From CAZAGT01 sp964484515 (GTDB taxonomy: Bacteria; Desulfobacterota; DSM-4660; Desulfatiglandales; HGW-15), in assembly GCA_964484515.1 (NCBI GenBank), contig CAZAGT010000010.1, forward strand, positions 1 through 33,878: 33,878 nucleotides of DNA, read 5' to 3'. Of the stretch, positions 16,845 through 26,100 are shown piece by piece (within the stretch, counting starts at the first letter, position 1; every line of letters begins with the position of its first letter). The position numbers and the translations under genes were made by a program. The notes below the pieces were generated by a model. That model was given only the letters and a program-made list of their open reading frames with translations. It did not search any database and was not told the DNA's origin.

Positions 16845-18464
16845 ATGATCCAGCGATCTCCCAAAGACTTCCATACGCATAGCAGCGCGGCAGACTCTTT
16901 TCTTGCGCGAAATCGATACGCAGAAGCGGAGCACCATCTCAAAAAGGCGCTTCAAATTTCCAAAGACAAGCGCCTTCTGTATATGCTTTCGGAATGCCTC
17001 GGCAAGAGCGGCAAGATAGAGCAGCAATGTGACACCTTCTCGGAGATCGTCGCCCTTTTTCCCGACGAAATTGATAACATCAAAGAAATCGGCCTACGAC
17101 AATTCGAAGAAGCAAATTTCGCCGTCGCCCAATGTTGCCTCGCCCGAGCCGTCCAATCCGGTATCAAGACCAGGGAAGTCTTTGAAAAATATCGCATATC
17201 CGCCGATTGGATCAAAGCGGCGCAGCTGTCCACCGCCCCATCCCTCTCGACGCCGCCGCGCCCCGAGACGCTCTCTGCCTGCCTTATAGTCAAAGACGAA
17301 CAAGATCACCTTGCGAAATGCCTAGCTAGTATTCAATCCTGCACGGAAGAAATCATCGTGGTGGATACCGGCTCGACGGATGACTCGGTTAAGATCGCGA
17401 GCGACCATGGAGCAAGCGTTTACCATCATCCCTGGACCGGCGATTTTTCAGGACATCGCAATCAGTCGATGTCCTATGCCACCGGGTCTTGGATATTAAT
17501 CATCGATGCGGATGAAATCCTAGAGCCTCAAAGCGCTTCAAGAGTTTCGGAGGTCATAGCAAAAACAAAATACAACGCCGTCCTTTTCAAGGTTGTGAAC
17601 CTCAATCGTGACGGCCGCATCCGATCACTCCTCACGTCCCCGCGCCTATTCAGGAACCATGCCGGCTGTCACTATCGAGGCATTGTTCATAATCAGGCCT
17701 TATATCCCGGCCCAGAAGAACCCAGTTCCCTAACCATACACCATTACGGCTACGATCAACATCCACAGAAAATGAAATCCAAGAGCGCCAGAACCATAGA
17801 GCTTCTCAAAAAACAGATTGAGGCCGATCCGGAGGCGCTCTTCCCGAGAATCAATATGGCGACCAGCCGCTTTGTCAACGGTGATTTCCGCAACGCGATC
17901 CTCGAGGGAGAAAGGGCGATTGATCTGATTCAAAAGAACGGTGTTCAAAGGTTGGAATACGCTGGTGTCTACTACACGGTGAGCGCCGCCTACTTCAATC
18001 TGGGACGACTCGAAAAGGCCCAGGAGATCGCGCTGGACGGTTTGATGTATTCACCTGAAAACATGGATTTGATGCTGGTGCTGGGAACAACCTATGAACG
18101 GCAAGAAGATTACAGGAAGGCGTTGACGTTTGCGAAACGTTACCTGGCCCTCCATCAAGAATTAGAGGATTCAGTAGCGAAATCCAATACTCAATCCAAG
18201 ACCTTTGGCAGAAAACTCGATGCGTGGCTGCTGGCAAGTTTCGCCTCCCAACGAATAGGCCGGATCGAAGAATCCGTCAACTATTTTGAACAAGCCTGTA
18301 CATTCTCGTCGTCCGATGCCTTTCCCCCTGCGGAACGCCTCAAATTCAGTATAAAGATCGGCGCCTATGACAAGGCCCAATCTATCCTTAACGGGTTGAA
18401 ATCCGGGATCCCGGCCTGCAACTCCCCTCATGGAAATAGCTGTCGAAGGATCTCCGATGCCTAG
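16845..18464 (+). CDS. GT2 glycosyltransferase flanked by TPR-like regions
   Basis: The 539-residue protein is a paralogue of the preceding GT2-TPR protein, but with helical TPR-like sequence on both sides. Residues ~1-120 are TPR-like (AEHHLKKALQISKDKRLLYMLSE). Residues ~143-330 are the GT2 domain (SACLIVKDEQDHLAKCLASI, IIVVDTGSTDDSV, GHRNQSMSYATGSW, IIDADEIL), and ~330-500 is another TPR set. The matching motifs of its neighbour (DTGSTDGT, KHRNQSIHHANGEW, ILDADEEL) show tandem duplication and divergence. It probably transfers a sugar to a protein-bound or TPR-recruited acceptor. Its last eight bases overlap the next gene. The ATG at 16845 is preceded by AAAGG. Confidence 0.85.
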   Translation: MIQRSPKDFHTHSSAADSFLARNRYAEAEHHLKKALQISKDKRLLYMLSECLGKSGKIEQQCDTFSEIVALFPDEIDNIKEIGLRQFEEANFAVAQCCLARAVQSGIKTREVFEKYRISADWIKAAQLSTAPSLSTPPRPETLSACLIVKDEQDHLAKCLASIQSCTEEIIVVDTGSTDDSVKIASDHGASVYHHPWTGDFSGHRNQSMSYATGSWILIIDADEILEPQSASRVSEVIAKTKYNAVLFKVVNLNRDGRIRSLLTSPRLFRNHAGCHYRGIVHNQALYPGPEEPSSLTIHHYGYDQHPQKMKSKSARTIELLKKQIEADPEALFPRINMATSRFVNGDFRNAILEGERAIDLIQKNGVQRLEYAGVYYTVSAAYFNLGRLEKAQEIALDGLMYSPENMDLMLVLGTTYERQEDYRKALTFAKRYLALHQELEDSVAKSNTQSKTFGRKLDAWLLASFASQRIGRIEESVNYFEQACTFSSSDAFPPAERLKFSIKIGAYDKAQSILNGLKSGIPACNSPHGNSCRRISDA

Positions 18465-19404
18465 CATTTTTTACTTCTGTCCGGATTTCCCACTCCCTTC
18501 TGCCGGGACAAAACGGCTCTACCGACACGTCCGCCACCTCAATCAAGCGGGTTTCAAGGCCTTCATCGTCCATCAGCAAAGAGGTTTTTCTCTCGCTTGG
18601 CATGGAATTCGGGTGCCTGTCCTATGGCTGGAAGACCGACCACACTTTGAGAATGACTCTGTTTTGGTATTCCCGGAAGTCATGTCGTCTTTGATGCAAC
18701 AGACGCGCGAGCTTGCCCTTCCGCGAATCGTGATCGCGCTCAACTGGGCGCTTATTTACAGAAATCTGCCCGCGGGGAAGAACTGGAAAGACTTCGGCAT
18801 CTCGACGGTTATTACCCCCTCACCATTTGTGAAACGATTCATTGAATGGACTATGGGTTTGGATGTAACGCTTATCGAAAATTACGTTGATACGACGAAA
18901 TACGCCTACCAACCGGAGAAGAAGATAAACAACATCGCCTATATATCGCGCAAAGATCTTTCGGGAGAGATCCTGAGATCCGTCTTCGAACGCAAACAAG
19001 GTCCTTTGCGCCACTACAATTGGATACGTCTAGGCAATCTGAACGAAGAGCATTATGCATCTCAATTAGCTCACTCGAGAATCTTCTTGGCAACCTCTCA
19101 AGAAGAAGGGATGCCCACGTCTGTTCTGGAGGCCATGGCGTCGGGCTGCATCGTGATCGGGTATTCAGGACTCGGAGGCAGGGATTTTATGAGGGGTGAC
19201 GGTCCGGAGCAAAACTGTGTATTGGTTGAAAATGGAGACTATCTGGCTTTGGGAAAATCTCTTGAGAGGGTCGCGGATACGCTGAGAACGGAAGACCATC
19301 CCTATGACCCGCTCATTAACAACGCCCTCCAGACGGGGAGCGCGTTCCGATCTCAAGAGAGGGAAGTCGAAAGTCTGAGGCGTTTCTTTCTCTCCCTGCT
19401 TTGA
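18457..19404 (+). CDS. GT4-like glycosyltransferase
   Basis: The 315-residue protein starts SIFYFCPDFPLPSAGTKRLYRHVRHLNQAGF, a GT4-type N-terminal domain. It ends with the donor-site pattern EEGMPTSVLEAMASGC and GYSGLGGRDFM, containing the E-x7-E motif. It is shorter than most GT4 enzymes (usually ~370). The start at 18457 is chosen because GAAGGA ends seven bases upstream and the protein fold begins there. An in-frame ATG at 18430 would only add nine poorly conserved residues. It overlaps the previous gene by eight bases, so the two are translationally coupled and probably act in succession. Confidence 0.8.
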   Translation: MPSIFYFCPDFPLPSAGTKRLYRHVRHLNQAGFKAFIVHQQRGFSLAWHGIRVPVLWLEDRPHFENDSVLVFPEVMSSLMQQTRELALPRIVIALNWALIYRNLPAGKNWKDFGISTVITPSPFVKRFIEWTMGLDVTLIENYVDTTKYAYQPEKKINNIAYISRKDLSGEILRSVFERKQGPLRHYNWIRLGNLNEEHYASQLAHSRIFLATSQEEGMPTSVLEAMASGCIVIGYSGLGGRDFMRGDGPEQNCVLVENGDYLALGKSLERVADTLRTEDHPYDPLINNALQTGSAFRSQEREVESLRRFFLSLL

Positions 19405-19459
19405 TGGTGCCGATGACCAAAATGACCGTAACGGCCGATTCCTATCCTCGAGGTGCGAA

Positions 19460-19645
19460 ATGACTTCTCCCGCAGAACAGATCCTATTCGATTTGATTAC
19501 CAATCTGGAAGGCAAACCGAATCAAAATCTAAAGCAAATGATAAAGCTCTTGCGTGTCAGAAACGGTGGATTTTCAGACGTGGAAGCGATCCTTCACATG
19601 ATGGATGCTATCGTGGTTGAAGCGACGGAGGGCAAAGGCTGGTGA
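19460..19645 (+). CDS. Small conserved-looking protein of unknown function (61 residues)
   Basis: This short gene encodes a mostly helical, soluble 61-residue protein (LFDLITNLEGKPNQNLKQMI). I do not recognise the family and see no signal peptide or membrane segment. Its reality is supported by GAGGTG just upstream of the ATG and by the GTGA overlap of its stop with the start of the following GT9 gene, which suggests translational coupling. It may be a small partner of that glycosyltransferase, but this is inference from position only. Confidence 0.6.
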   Translation: MTSPAEQILFDLITNLEGKPNQNLKQMIKLLRVRNGGFSDVEAILHMMDAIVVEATEGKGW

Positions 19646-21336
19646 AAATCTTGGTCATTCAGTTATCGAGATTCGGTGACCTGCTCCAGACCACCCCGAT
19701 GCTGGAGACCTTGAGAAGACGTCATCCCGGGGCATTCATTCACGCGCTTTGCAGATACAACGTCATGGAGCTTTACCGGGACAATCCTCATATTGACCAC
19801 CTTGAAGTCTTCAATATCGAGGAATTCGCAGAAAGAATGATCACGAATACGGGCGGATTCTGGAATCTGTATCTTGAGCTCAAAGGAGCGATCGCCCGTC
19901 TGCGAGACATGCATTTCGATTTGGTGGTCAACGCCACTCACGACCGGTTCAGCACATTCCTGGCCTATCTCCTAGGAGCTCCCGAAACCAAGGGGATGAT
20001 CCTTTCACATTCCCCCAAACCTCAATTTATGATCAATGGCTTTTGGTTTCGATATCTTAAATCGACTTCTGCGCTAAGGCGAACGGCAGGCTTCAATCTC
20101 GTTGACATCTACAAGAATGCCGTCGGCGGAGATCCGGATGCCAAGAGGTTGTTCTTTCATCTCTCCGATGAACATCGGAACCGAGCTGAATCGCTGCTAG
20201 GAGTGGAGAAACAAGACAAGGCCAAAAAATACCTTGCTTTTCAGCTAGGCGCCAGCAGTCCCGGAAGGTGCTGGCCGATTGATCGTTTCGCGGCGCTTGG
20301 AGATACACTCCAGCGTCAGACGGGCGTGACGATTGTGGTGGTGGGAAGTTCAAATGAAACCTGGATGAGTATCGAATTATCCAAGCAGATGCAGGCAAAG
20401 CCGATCGATCTTACCGGCAAGACGAACCTTGCTGAATTGGCGGCGGTCCTTAATCGGTGTTCCCTATTGGTGACCAACGATACCGGTACCATGCATTTAG
20501 CAGCCGCGGTGGGCACCCCGTGCGTAGCTCTTTTCCTGGAGAGTGCCAATCCATACCAGACCGGACCGTATGGCGAAGGACATATCATCTGTTCTCCCGA
20601 ACAGGACTGCTTTCCGTGCCCGACGAATTACCATTGCCCTGACAAAAAGTGTTTAGAAAGGCTCTCAGTCGAAACGATATACGCGTTGATCTGCCAGATG
20701 ATTGCGGGTGATCCTCCCGGAACCGACCGCCTTCTCGAAGGCCAACGTGTCTATCGGACCGTTTTTGACGGCACCGGACAATTCGATTTGCGCCCTCTCG
20801 GGAAAATCCCGTTGAGAAGAAGCGAGCTGGTCCGGAAGATCTATAGGTCGATGTGGCTGAGATATGCGCACGAGTCGGGCGACTGGGCGGCTCCCCCTGG
20901 AAACGATCATTTCAGAGACACCCTCATCAGATCCCTCCAGGAGTGGGCCGGTTGTTTTTCGATCGATCGCCTGGCCGTAAGCAATTGGCTCTTGGAAGCC
21001 AGGAATGACCTGGCGGCCGTCGATGTCCTTGTGAAGAAAGGCGCGGCTCTTATTGGTCAAGTCGGGAGGGCTCTGCCAACATCGATCGACGCTCAGGCCC
21101 TGAGGAAGCTGGCGGACGAAATCGGCCCGGTCGATGAGGAAATACGTCGAGTGGGAAGATCATGCATCTGGGCTTCTCAGATCACTTCGTTCTTTGAAAC
21201 CGAATTGGAGCAAGCCCAAGACAATGATTTTATTGGCTTACTGAGGGTCTGGCGGGACGCGTACCGGGAGTTGCAGTCAAGGATCACATTATTAAACCAT
21301 GAGATTGGTGTCGTGGAAGAGCTCATGATGGATTGA
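19642..21336 (+). CDS. Family 9 glycosyltransferase with long C-terminal extension
   Basis: The 564-residue protein begins with a clear heptosyltransferase-family N terminus, KILVIQLSRFGDLLQTTPML. It has LGASSPGRCWPIDRFAALGD at the donor domain and LLVTNDTGTMHLAAAVGTPC (the GT9 D-T-G-x2-H-x-A motif), followed by a CFPCPTNYHCPDKKC cysteine cluster. The GT9 part covers ~1-360, the normal family size. The remaining ~200 residues are a helical extension with no family I recognise, perhaps an acceptor-binding region. The GTG start overlaps the 61-residue gene. This is the last gene of the island; a ~420-base gap with the flagellin promoter follows. Confidence 0.87.
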   Translation: MKILVIQLSRFGDLLQTTPMLETLRRRHPGAFIHALCRYNVMELYRDNPHIDHLEVFNIEEFAERMITNTGGFWNLYLELKGAIARLRDMHFDLVVNATHDRFSTFLAYLLGAPETKGMILSHSPKPQFMINGFWFRYLKSTSALRRTAGFNLVDIYKNAVGGDPDAKRLFFHLSDEHRNRAESLLGVEKQDKAKKYLAFQLGASSPGRCWPIDRFAALGDTLQRQTGVTIVVVGSSNETWMSIELSKQMQAKPIDLTGKTNLAELAAVLNRCSLLVTNDTGTMHLAAAVGTPCVALFLESANPYQTGPYGEGHIICSPEQDCFPCPTNYHCPDKKCLERLSVETIYALICQMIAGDPPGTDRLLEGQRVYRTVFDGTGQFDLRPLGKIPLRRSELVRKIYRSMWLRYAHESGDWAAPPGNDHFRDTLIRSLQEWAGCFSIDRLAVSNWLLEARNDLAAVDVLVKKGAALIGQVGRALPTSIDAQALRKLADEIGPVDEEIRRVGRSCIWASQITSFFETELEQAQDNDFIGLLRVWRDAYRELQSRITLLNHEIGVVEELMMD

Positions 21337-21580
21337 CAGCATACGTTTAGCGCTTTGCAAAACGTTGCTCCCGCGAAGAGGGTGCCGATGGCATTGAAAC
21401 GGACAAATAATAGAATGGAACCGTTGTTGTCTGACGGCGTTTTACCTATTTCGGGAGCAAGGTAAGCAGACCCTATGAATATCCCGTCCTTGTATGCCCC
21501 AAAAGGCCTTCCCATCTTACCTCAATTCAAGTCAACCTATGAGATTCCCTGCTGAAAAAGCATGTACCGGATTCGACCTC

Positions 21581-21608
21581 TCAAGTTTCTTGCCGTCGCG
21601 GCCGATAA
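21581..21608 (+). promoter_or_regulatory. Sigma-28 (FliA) promoter of fliC
   Basis: TCAAGTTT, 12 bases, then GCCGATAA. The E. coli FliA consensus is TAAAGTTT-N11-GCCGATAA, so this matches 15 of 16 consensus bases with one extra spacer base. Transcription would start near 21615, giving a leader of about 140 bases before the flagellin ATG. This is the expected promoter class for flagellin. Confidence 0.88.
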
Positions 21609-21663
21609 AGAAATCGCGATTGAAATGGCGTGGAAGGAGGTGAAAGACCCGATACCCAAGATC

Positions 21664-21681
21664 TCCGGCATGGAAGCCGGG
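21664..21681 (+). promoter_or_regulatory. fliC leader hairpin 1 with GGA in the loop (candidate CsrA site)
   Basis: CCGGC, loop ATGGAA, GCCGG: a perfect five-base-pair GC stem (extendable by a T-G pair) presenting GGA in a six-base loop. GGA in a hairpin loop is the classic form of a CsrA/RsmA recognition site. It lies about 75 bases upstream of the fliC start. Binding is inference; no csrA gene is in the window. Confidence 0.55.
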
Positions 21682-21701
21682 ATCCATACAGCTGATCGCA
21701 T

Positions 21702-21720
21702 CGGGCTCTAATGGAGCCCG
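21702..21720 (+). promoter_or_regulatory. fliC leader hairpin 2
   Basis: CGGGCTC, loop TAATG, GAGCCCG: a perfect seven-base-pair stem about 20 bases before the ribosome site. No T-run follows, so it is not a terminator. It may stabilise the flagellin mRNA or shape access to the ribosome site. A GGA lies at the loop-stem junction. Confidence 0.6.
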
Positions 21721-21755
21721 CGCAAGAAACTTATGAATCAGGGAGGATTACAAAA

Positions 21756-22886
21756 ATGGGATTACGAATCCAAAATAACATCGCTGCCTTGAATGCCCAC
21801 CGCAATCTGCAATCTACCGATAGTGCGCTTGCCAAATCAATGCAAAGACTCTCCTCCGGCTACCGCATCAACAGCGGTGCCGATGACGCCGCCGGACTGG
21901 CGATCGCGAACTCCATGCGGGCGGACATCGTCTCCTTTCGGGTTGCATCCAGGAACGCCTCCGAGGCGAACTCCCTTTTGCAGGTCGCAAACGGGGCGCT
22001 TGAGCAGGTCTCGGCCATGCTCAACCGCTTGAAGGAATTGGCCACCCAAGCCTCGTCCGGAAACGCGGATTCGAACAGAGACAAGATCGATTCCGAGGCG
22101 CAGAAGGTGATCCTTGAAATCGATCGAATCGCCACTTCAACCGAATATGCAGACGCAAAACTGATCAACGGCTCCTTTGGCGTGACAGTGGCAACGAGTG
22201 TGGGTCTCGAAACGGCTGTAGACGGTTTTGTGGACGCCAAGGGGATGCTCGCCGGCGAGTCCTACACGTTCGCAGACACCGCCTCGACCCTGACGGTTAC
22301 CCACGCCGGCGGGTCCGAGAGCATTTTGCAGTCAGGCATCTCCGCTCCCAGCGGGGATTACACCAAGGATATCTACTTTGATTCGATCGGGCTCACCGTG
22401 ACCATCAATAGCGATTACACTGCGGCGGATTTCAACGCCGGCGTGATCGGGGCCTCGGCCACGGGCTCTTCCGAATTCCAGATCGGCGCTGAAAATCAGG
22501 CGGACAACCGGGTCAGCATCTCCCTGGGCAATGCCCAGAAGTCGGCTTTGGGGACGACCGGCAGCGTCGGCAGCGCCATATCCGCGATCAACCTGACCAC
22601 GGCGGCGTCGGCGCAGTTGGCCTTGGACATCATTGACGACGCGATCTCCGATCTGTCGCAGCTCCAGGGCGATGTGGGTGCCTATCAGAACCGACTAGCC
22701 TTTGCCGCGGCCAACCTCTCGATCACGGTCGAGAACGTGCAAGCGTCCGAATCTGTGATCCGCGATGTGGACATGGCGTTCGAAATGACCACCTTTACGA
22801 AGAACCAGATCCTGCTCCAGTCGGGTACCGCTATGCTTGCGCAAGCGAACCTGGCGCCGCAACAGGTCTTGGCCCTCTTTGCCTAG
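21756..22886 (+). CDS. fliC: Flagellin
   Basis: The 376-residue protein is the filament subunit. The N terminus (GLRIQNNIAALNAHRNL, LSSGYRINSGADDAAGLAIA) and the C terminus (FAAANLSITVENVQASESVIRDVDMAFEM, ending APQQVLALFA) are the conserved D0/D1 helices. The middle (~165-290) is a small variable domain rich in serine and threonine, possible O-glycosylation sites. The true start is the ATG at 21756: GGGAGGA ends eight bases before it and the canonical sequence begins there; an upstream in-frame ATG at 21711 lies inside the leader hairpin. It has its own sigma-28 promoter and a strong terminator, so it is probably monocistronic. It is exported by the flagellar type III system and is the likely acceptor of the glycan made upstream. 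Confidence 0.97.
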   Translation: MGLRIQNNIAALNAHRNLQSTDSALAKSMQRLSSGYRINSGADDAAGLAIANSMRADIVSFRVASRNASEANSLLQVANGALEQVSAMLNRLKELATQASSGNADSNRDKIDSEAQKVILEIDRIATSTEYADAKLINGSFGVTVATSVGLETAVDGFVDAKGMLAGESYTFADTASTLTVTHAGGSESILQSGISAPSGDYTKDIYFDSIGLTVTINSDYTAADFNAGVIGASATGSSEFQIGAENQADNRVSISLGNAQKSALGTTGSVGSAISAINLTTAASAQLALDIIDDAISDLSQLQGDVGAYQNRLAFAAANLSITVENVQASESVIRDVDMAFEMTTFTKNQILLQSGTAMLAQANLAPQQVLALFA

Positions 22887-22902
22887 TCTTTCTCCGCACA
22901 CA

Positions 22903-22942
22903 AAAAACCCCTGCCGCCCTGATCCGGGAGGCAGGGGTTTTT
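22903..22942 (+). terminator. Intrinsic terminator after fliC
   Basis: AAAAACCCCTGCC pairs perfectly with GGCAGGGGTTTTT across a 14-base loop, giving 13 base pairs ending in a T-run, 16 bases after the flagellin stop. The A-run at the start lets it work on both strands. Confidence 0.93.
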
Positions 22943-22976
22943 AGCCCTCATGGTATCCGCCTCAAAGAACGGTGCA

Positions 22977-23020
22977 GCACCCCGCGCTTCCTCACAAGGC
23001 ATCCTGGCAAAGGCGAGTGA
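22977..23020 (+). repeat. Dispersed 44-bp repeat, copy B
   Basis: Second copy of the element at 16780-16823 (38 of 44 positions equal by eye, same orientation). It lies between the fliC terminator and the sigma-28-like promoter of fliD. Confidence 0.75.
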
Positions 23021-23061
23021 ATCGAGATCACCTGAAGGTTGCAGTCGGACGATCCGATTAC

Positions 23062-23089
23062 TTAAGTTTTCAGCATAATTTTCCGATGT
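23062..23089 (+). promoter_or_regulatory. Probable sigma-28 promoter of fliD
   Basis: TTAAGTTT, 12 bases, TCCGATGT. It is weaker than the fliC promoter in the -10 element, but has the same 12-base spacer and the AAGTTT core of the -35. It would start transcription near 23096, about 55 bases before the fliD ATG, and may also serve fliS and flaG. Confidence 0.65.
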
Positions 23090-23150
23090 TTAGAATCGAA
23101 TGCGGCGGCGTTTTCAATGCCCCAGCACAGCCCAGCGAGAGGGACTCAAC

Positions 23151-26100
23151 ATGGCCTTGAGCACAAACCTCGTATCCGGCTTAGCGAGCGGTTTCGACTG
23201 GCGCTCCATGATCGACCAGTTGATCGCCATCGAGCGGCGGCCCGTTGATCTGGTCGAGGAACAAAAAAGCGAATATGAAAGCAAGTTATCGGAGTGGCAG
23301 TCCTTTAATACGAAGCTGCTGGCACTAAGATCAGCGGCCGAGGGCCTCAAGAATCCAGGAGACTTCTCCATATTCACACCCCGCATGACGACGGACAACG
23401 CCGGCGTCGAGGGCAGCGATCTGTTATCCGTTACCACCTCATCTTTCGCGTTGCCGGGCTCTTACGATATCGAAATCCTGGCCCTGGCAAAGGCGCAGAA
23501 GCTCTCATCGGCATCCTTTTCCAGCCTTACCGACGCCTTGGGGAGTGATTATGCGGGAGACATCCTGATTAATGGCACCGCCATCAATATCAGCGCATCC
23601 GACGATCTTACCGATGTGCGCGACAGGATCAACAACGCCAACACGGGTACCGGTGCAACCGGGGTGCAGGCAAATATTGTGACCTACGGTGACAACGACT
23701 ACCGGCTGATTCTGACAAGCGACGCAACAGGCCAACAGGGCATCAGCCTCCAAAATGGATCGGCCTCCGATGTCGTCGAACAATTCGGGTGGAAAGACAA
23801 ATCCGCATCCCTTAAGCATAGCATCACAGGGGGTGCCCAATCCGACGCCTTCTCCAATAAGACCCAGACCATCCAATCGGCTCTCAGCCTTTCGACAACT
23901 CAAACGGGCACCGTCCGGGTCAATGGTCAAGATGTCGCCATCGATTTCTCCTCCGATTCCCTGGAAGATGTCAAAGACAAGATCGACGCGCTCGCGGGCG
24001 TCAGCGCCTCGATTCTGACCGCCATTGACGGCAACGCCACTTCCTATCGGCTGCAGGTCGATGGAACGCAGAATTTCGAGGACAGCCAAAATATCCTGGA
24101 GACCCTCGGCGTCCTGCACAACGGAACGGGAGATGTGCAAGGGACGACTTCCGCTAATGCCATGACGAGCCAGGGAGGGCCTGTCACCGCGTCCACCATG
24201 CTCACCGCCATTGATGGGTACTACGATTGGACCTCGGGAGACAACATTGCGATCTCCGGTACCGACCACGCCAATAACGCGGTCAGTGGTACCTTTACGA
24301 TTTCAAGTTCCGCGACCGTTCAAGACCTCCTGAGCGAGATCGAGACCGTCTTCGAAGCCAACGGCAACGAGATCGCGGTTCGTCTCACTTCGGACGGAAA
24401 GATCGAAATCGCTGATATGGAATCGGGAGCCAGCTTGCTTTCCGTGACCTTGACTTCGAATATCACGGACGGCGACCTCGACTGGGGAACATTCGGCGCC
24501 CTGGATCAGGTTCGAGAACGGGAAATAACACAAGGACGGGACGCCTCCGTATCCGTGGACGGGGTCATCGTGACAAGTGCCGATAATAGCGTGGCCGACG
24601 TACTGCCGGGTGTCACCCTGAACTTGCTGAGTGCGGACGATAGTACGACCATTACGCTGAATATCGATCGCGATGTTGAGTCCATCATCGACAAGATCAC
24701 CGCCTTTGTGGATGCCTACAACGAAGTCTCTGCATATATTTCACAACAACAGGCGTACGACGAGGAAAATGAAAGTACGGGAGGCGTTCTCTTTGGAGAC
24801 GGCACGCTTTCCTCTGTGAAATCGGACTTAACCTCCATTTTGATCGAGACTGTTTCGGGGGTTTCATCCGACTTTTCGATCCTGGGTTTGATTGGAATTA
24901 ACCTGGATAACGAAGGGCAACTCAATGTGGATGGCAGCACGCTGCGCGGTTATCTGGAAAGCAATTTCGAAGACATTAAGTCCCTCTTCTCAGCGAACGG
25001 TTCGGCCAGTTCCGGAGCCATCGAATATCTCAGTCACTCGCGCACGACCAACGCTGGGGATTACGAGCTAAATATCACCCAAGCGGCCACACGCAGCACG
25101 ACCACCAGTGACACGTCTGTCGCAGCGACCCTCGGGAGCGATGAAACCCTGACCATCACCGCGGAGGGAAGAACCGCGGACATCGCTTTAACCAGTGATA
25201 TGACAATCGTGGATATTATCAACAGCATCAACGCGGAGCTGGCCACGATGTATACAGAGTCTCTGGCAGGCAGTACAGCTGTTCAGGCCGGTGGGAGCGC
25301 CGTCACGGCAGCTACAAAATGGACGGATATTGACGGCGGGCAATTGGTAAACGGGGACGTCATCGCATTTACAGGTACGACGAGACACGGATCCTCCATC
25401 TCAGGGTCTTATACCATCAATGACACGACGGCCGATGCCGTACAAGGTCTCTTGTCGGAGATAGAATCGGCGTTTGGCGATGACATCACAGCTGCGATCG
25501 ACAGTTCCGGCCATTTGATCATCACGGACAAATACGCCGGTGATAGCCAACTCAGCCTGACATTTGACTATACAGGGACGCTCAACGGTGTAAACATATT
25601 TGGTTCGGTCCTCACCAGCAACCCGGGGGGCCAAGAAGGTCGAGACGCCCTGGAAATAAACGCTTCCAGCGATGCGAGCAATCGTCTCGTGCTAACCCAT
25701 GACCGTTATGGCAGCAGTCATAGCTTTGCGATATCCGAGACGAGTGATCTCCTCTGGACCGGCGGAGATCAGACCGTCGCTAACGGGAAGGACGTCGAAG
25801 GTACCATCAATGGAGAAACGGCGACGGGCTCCGGTCAGACCCTTACCGGGGACGAAGGTGCTGAGAATGTCGAAGGCCTGGTCGTCAAATACACCGGGAC
25901 CGACACCGGTGAGGTCGGTAACATCCTGCTCACCTTAGGGGTAGCTGAACTGTTCGATCGGGCTCTCTTCCATATCGCCGACCCCTACGACGGCTATCTC
26001 TCTTTTAAACAGGAATCTCTGAAGAGCAGCATTGATTTATTTGAAACCCATATTGAAGAAATGGAGGCCCGTCTTGATCTGAAGATGGAGAACATGATCA

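Larger units (their letters stand above)
21337..21755 (+). other. Gap before fliC: sigma-28 promoter and structured leader
   Basis: This ~420-base stretch separates the glycosylation island from flagellin. The first ~240 bases show no gene I can support; an antisense frame there runs into the glycosyltransferase gene and resembles nothing known. No intrinsic terminator for the island is visible. The second half carries the sigma-28 promoter, two hairpins and the strong ribosome site of fliC. Confidence 0.7.

Noticed and set aside
16590..17027. Antisense open frame of 145 codons across the gap between the two GT2-TPR genes
   Set aside because: It overlaps the coding ends of both sense genes, has no recognised domain and no good ribosome site. 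The shared part is better explained by the dispersed repeat.
21177..21515. Antisense 112-codon frame between the GT9 gene and fliC, with GAGGT before its ATG
   Set aside because: About half overlaps the GT9 coding end and no domain is recognisable. The ribosome-like sequence alone is not enough.
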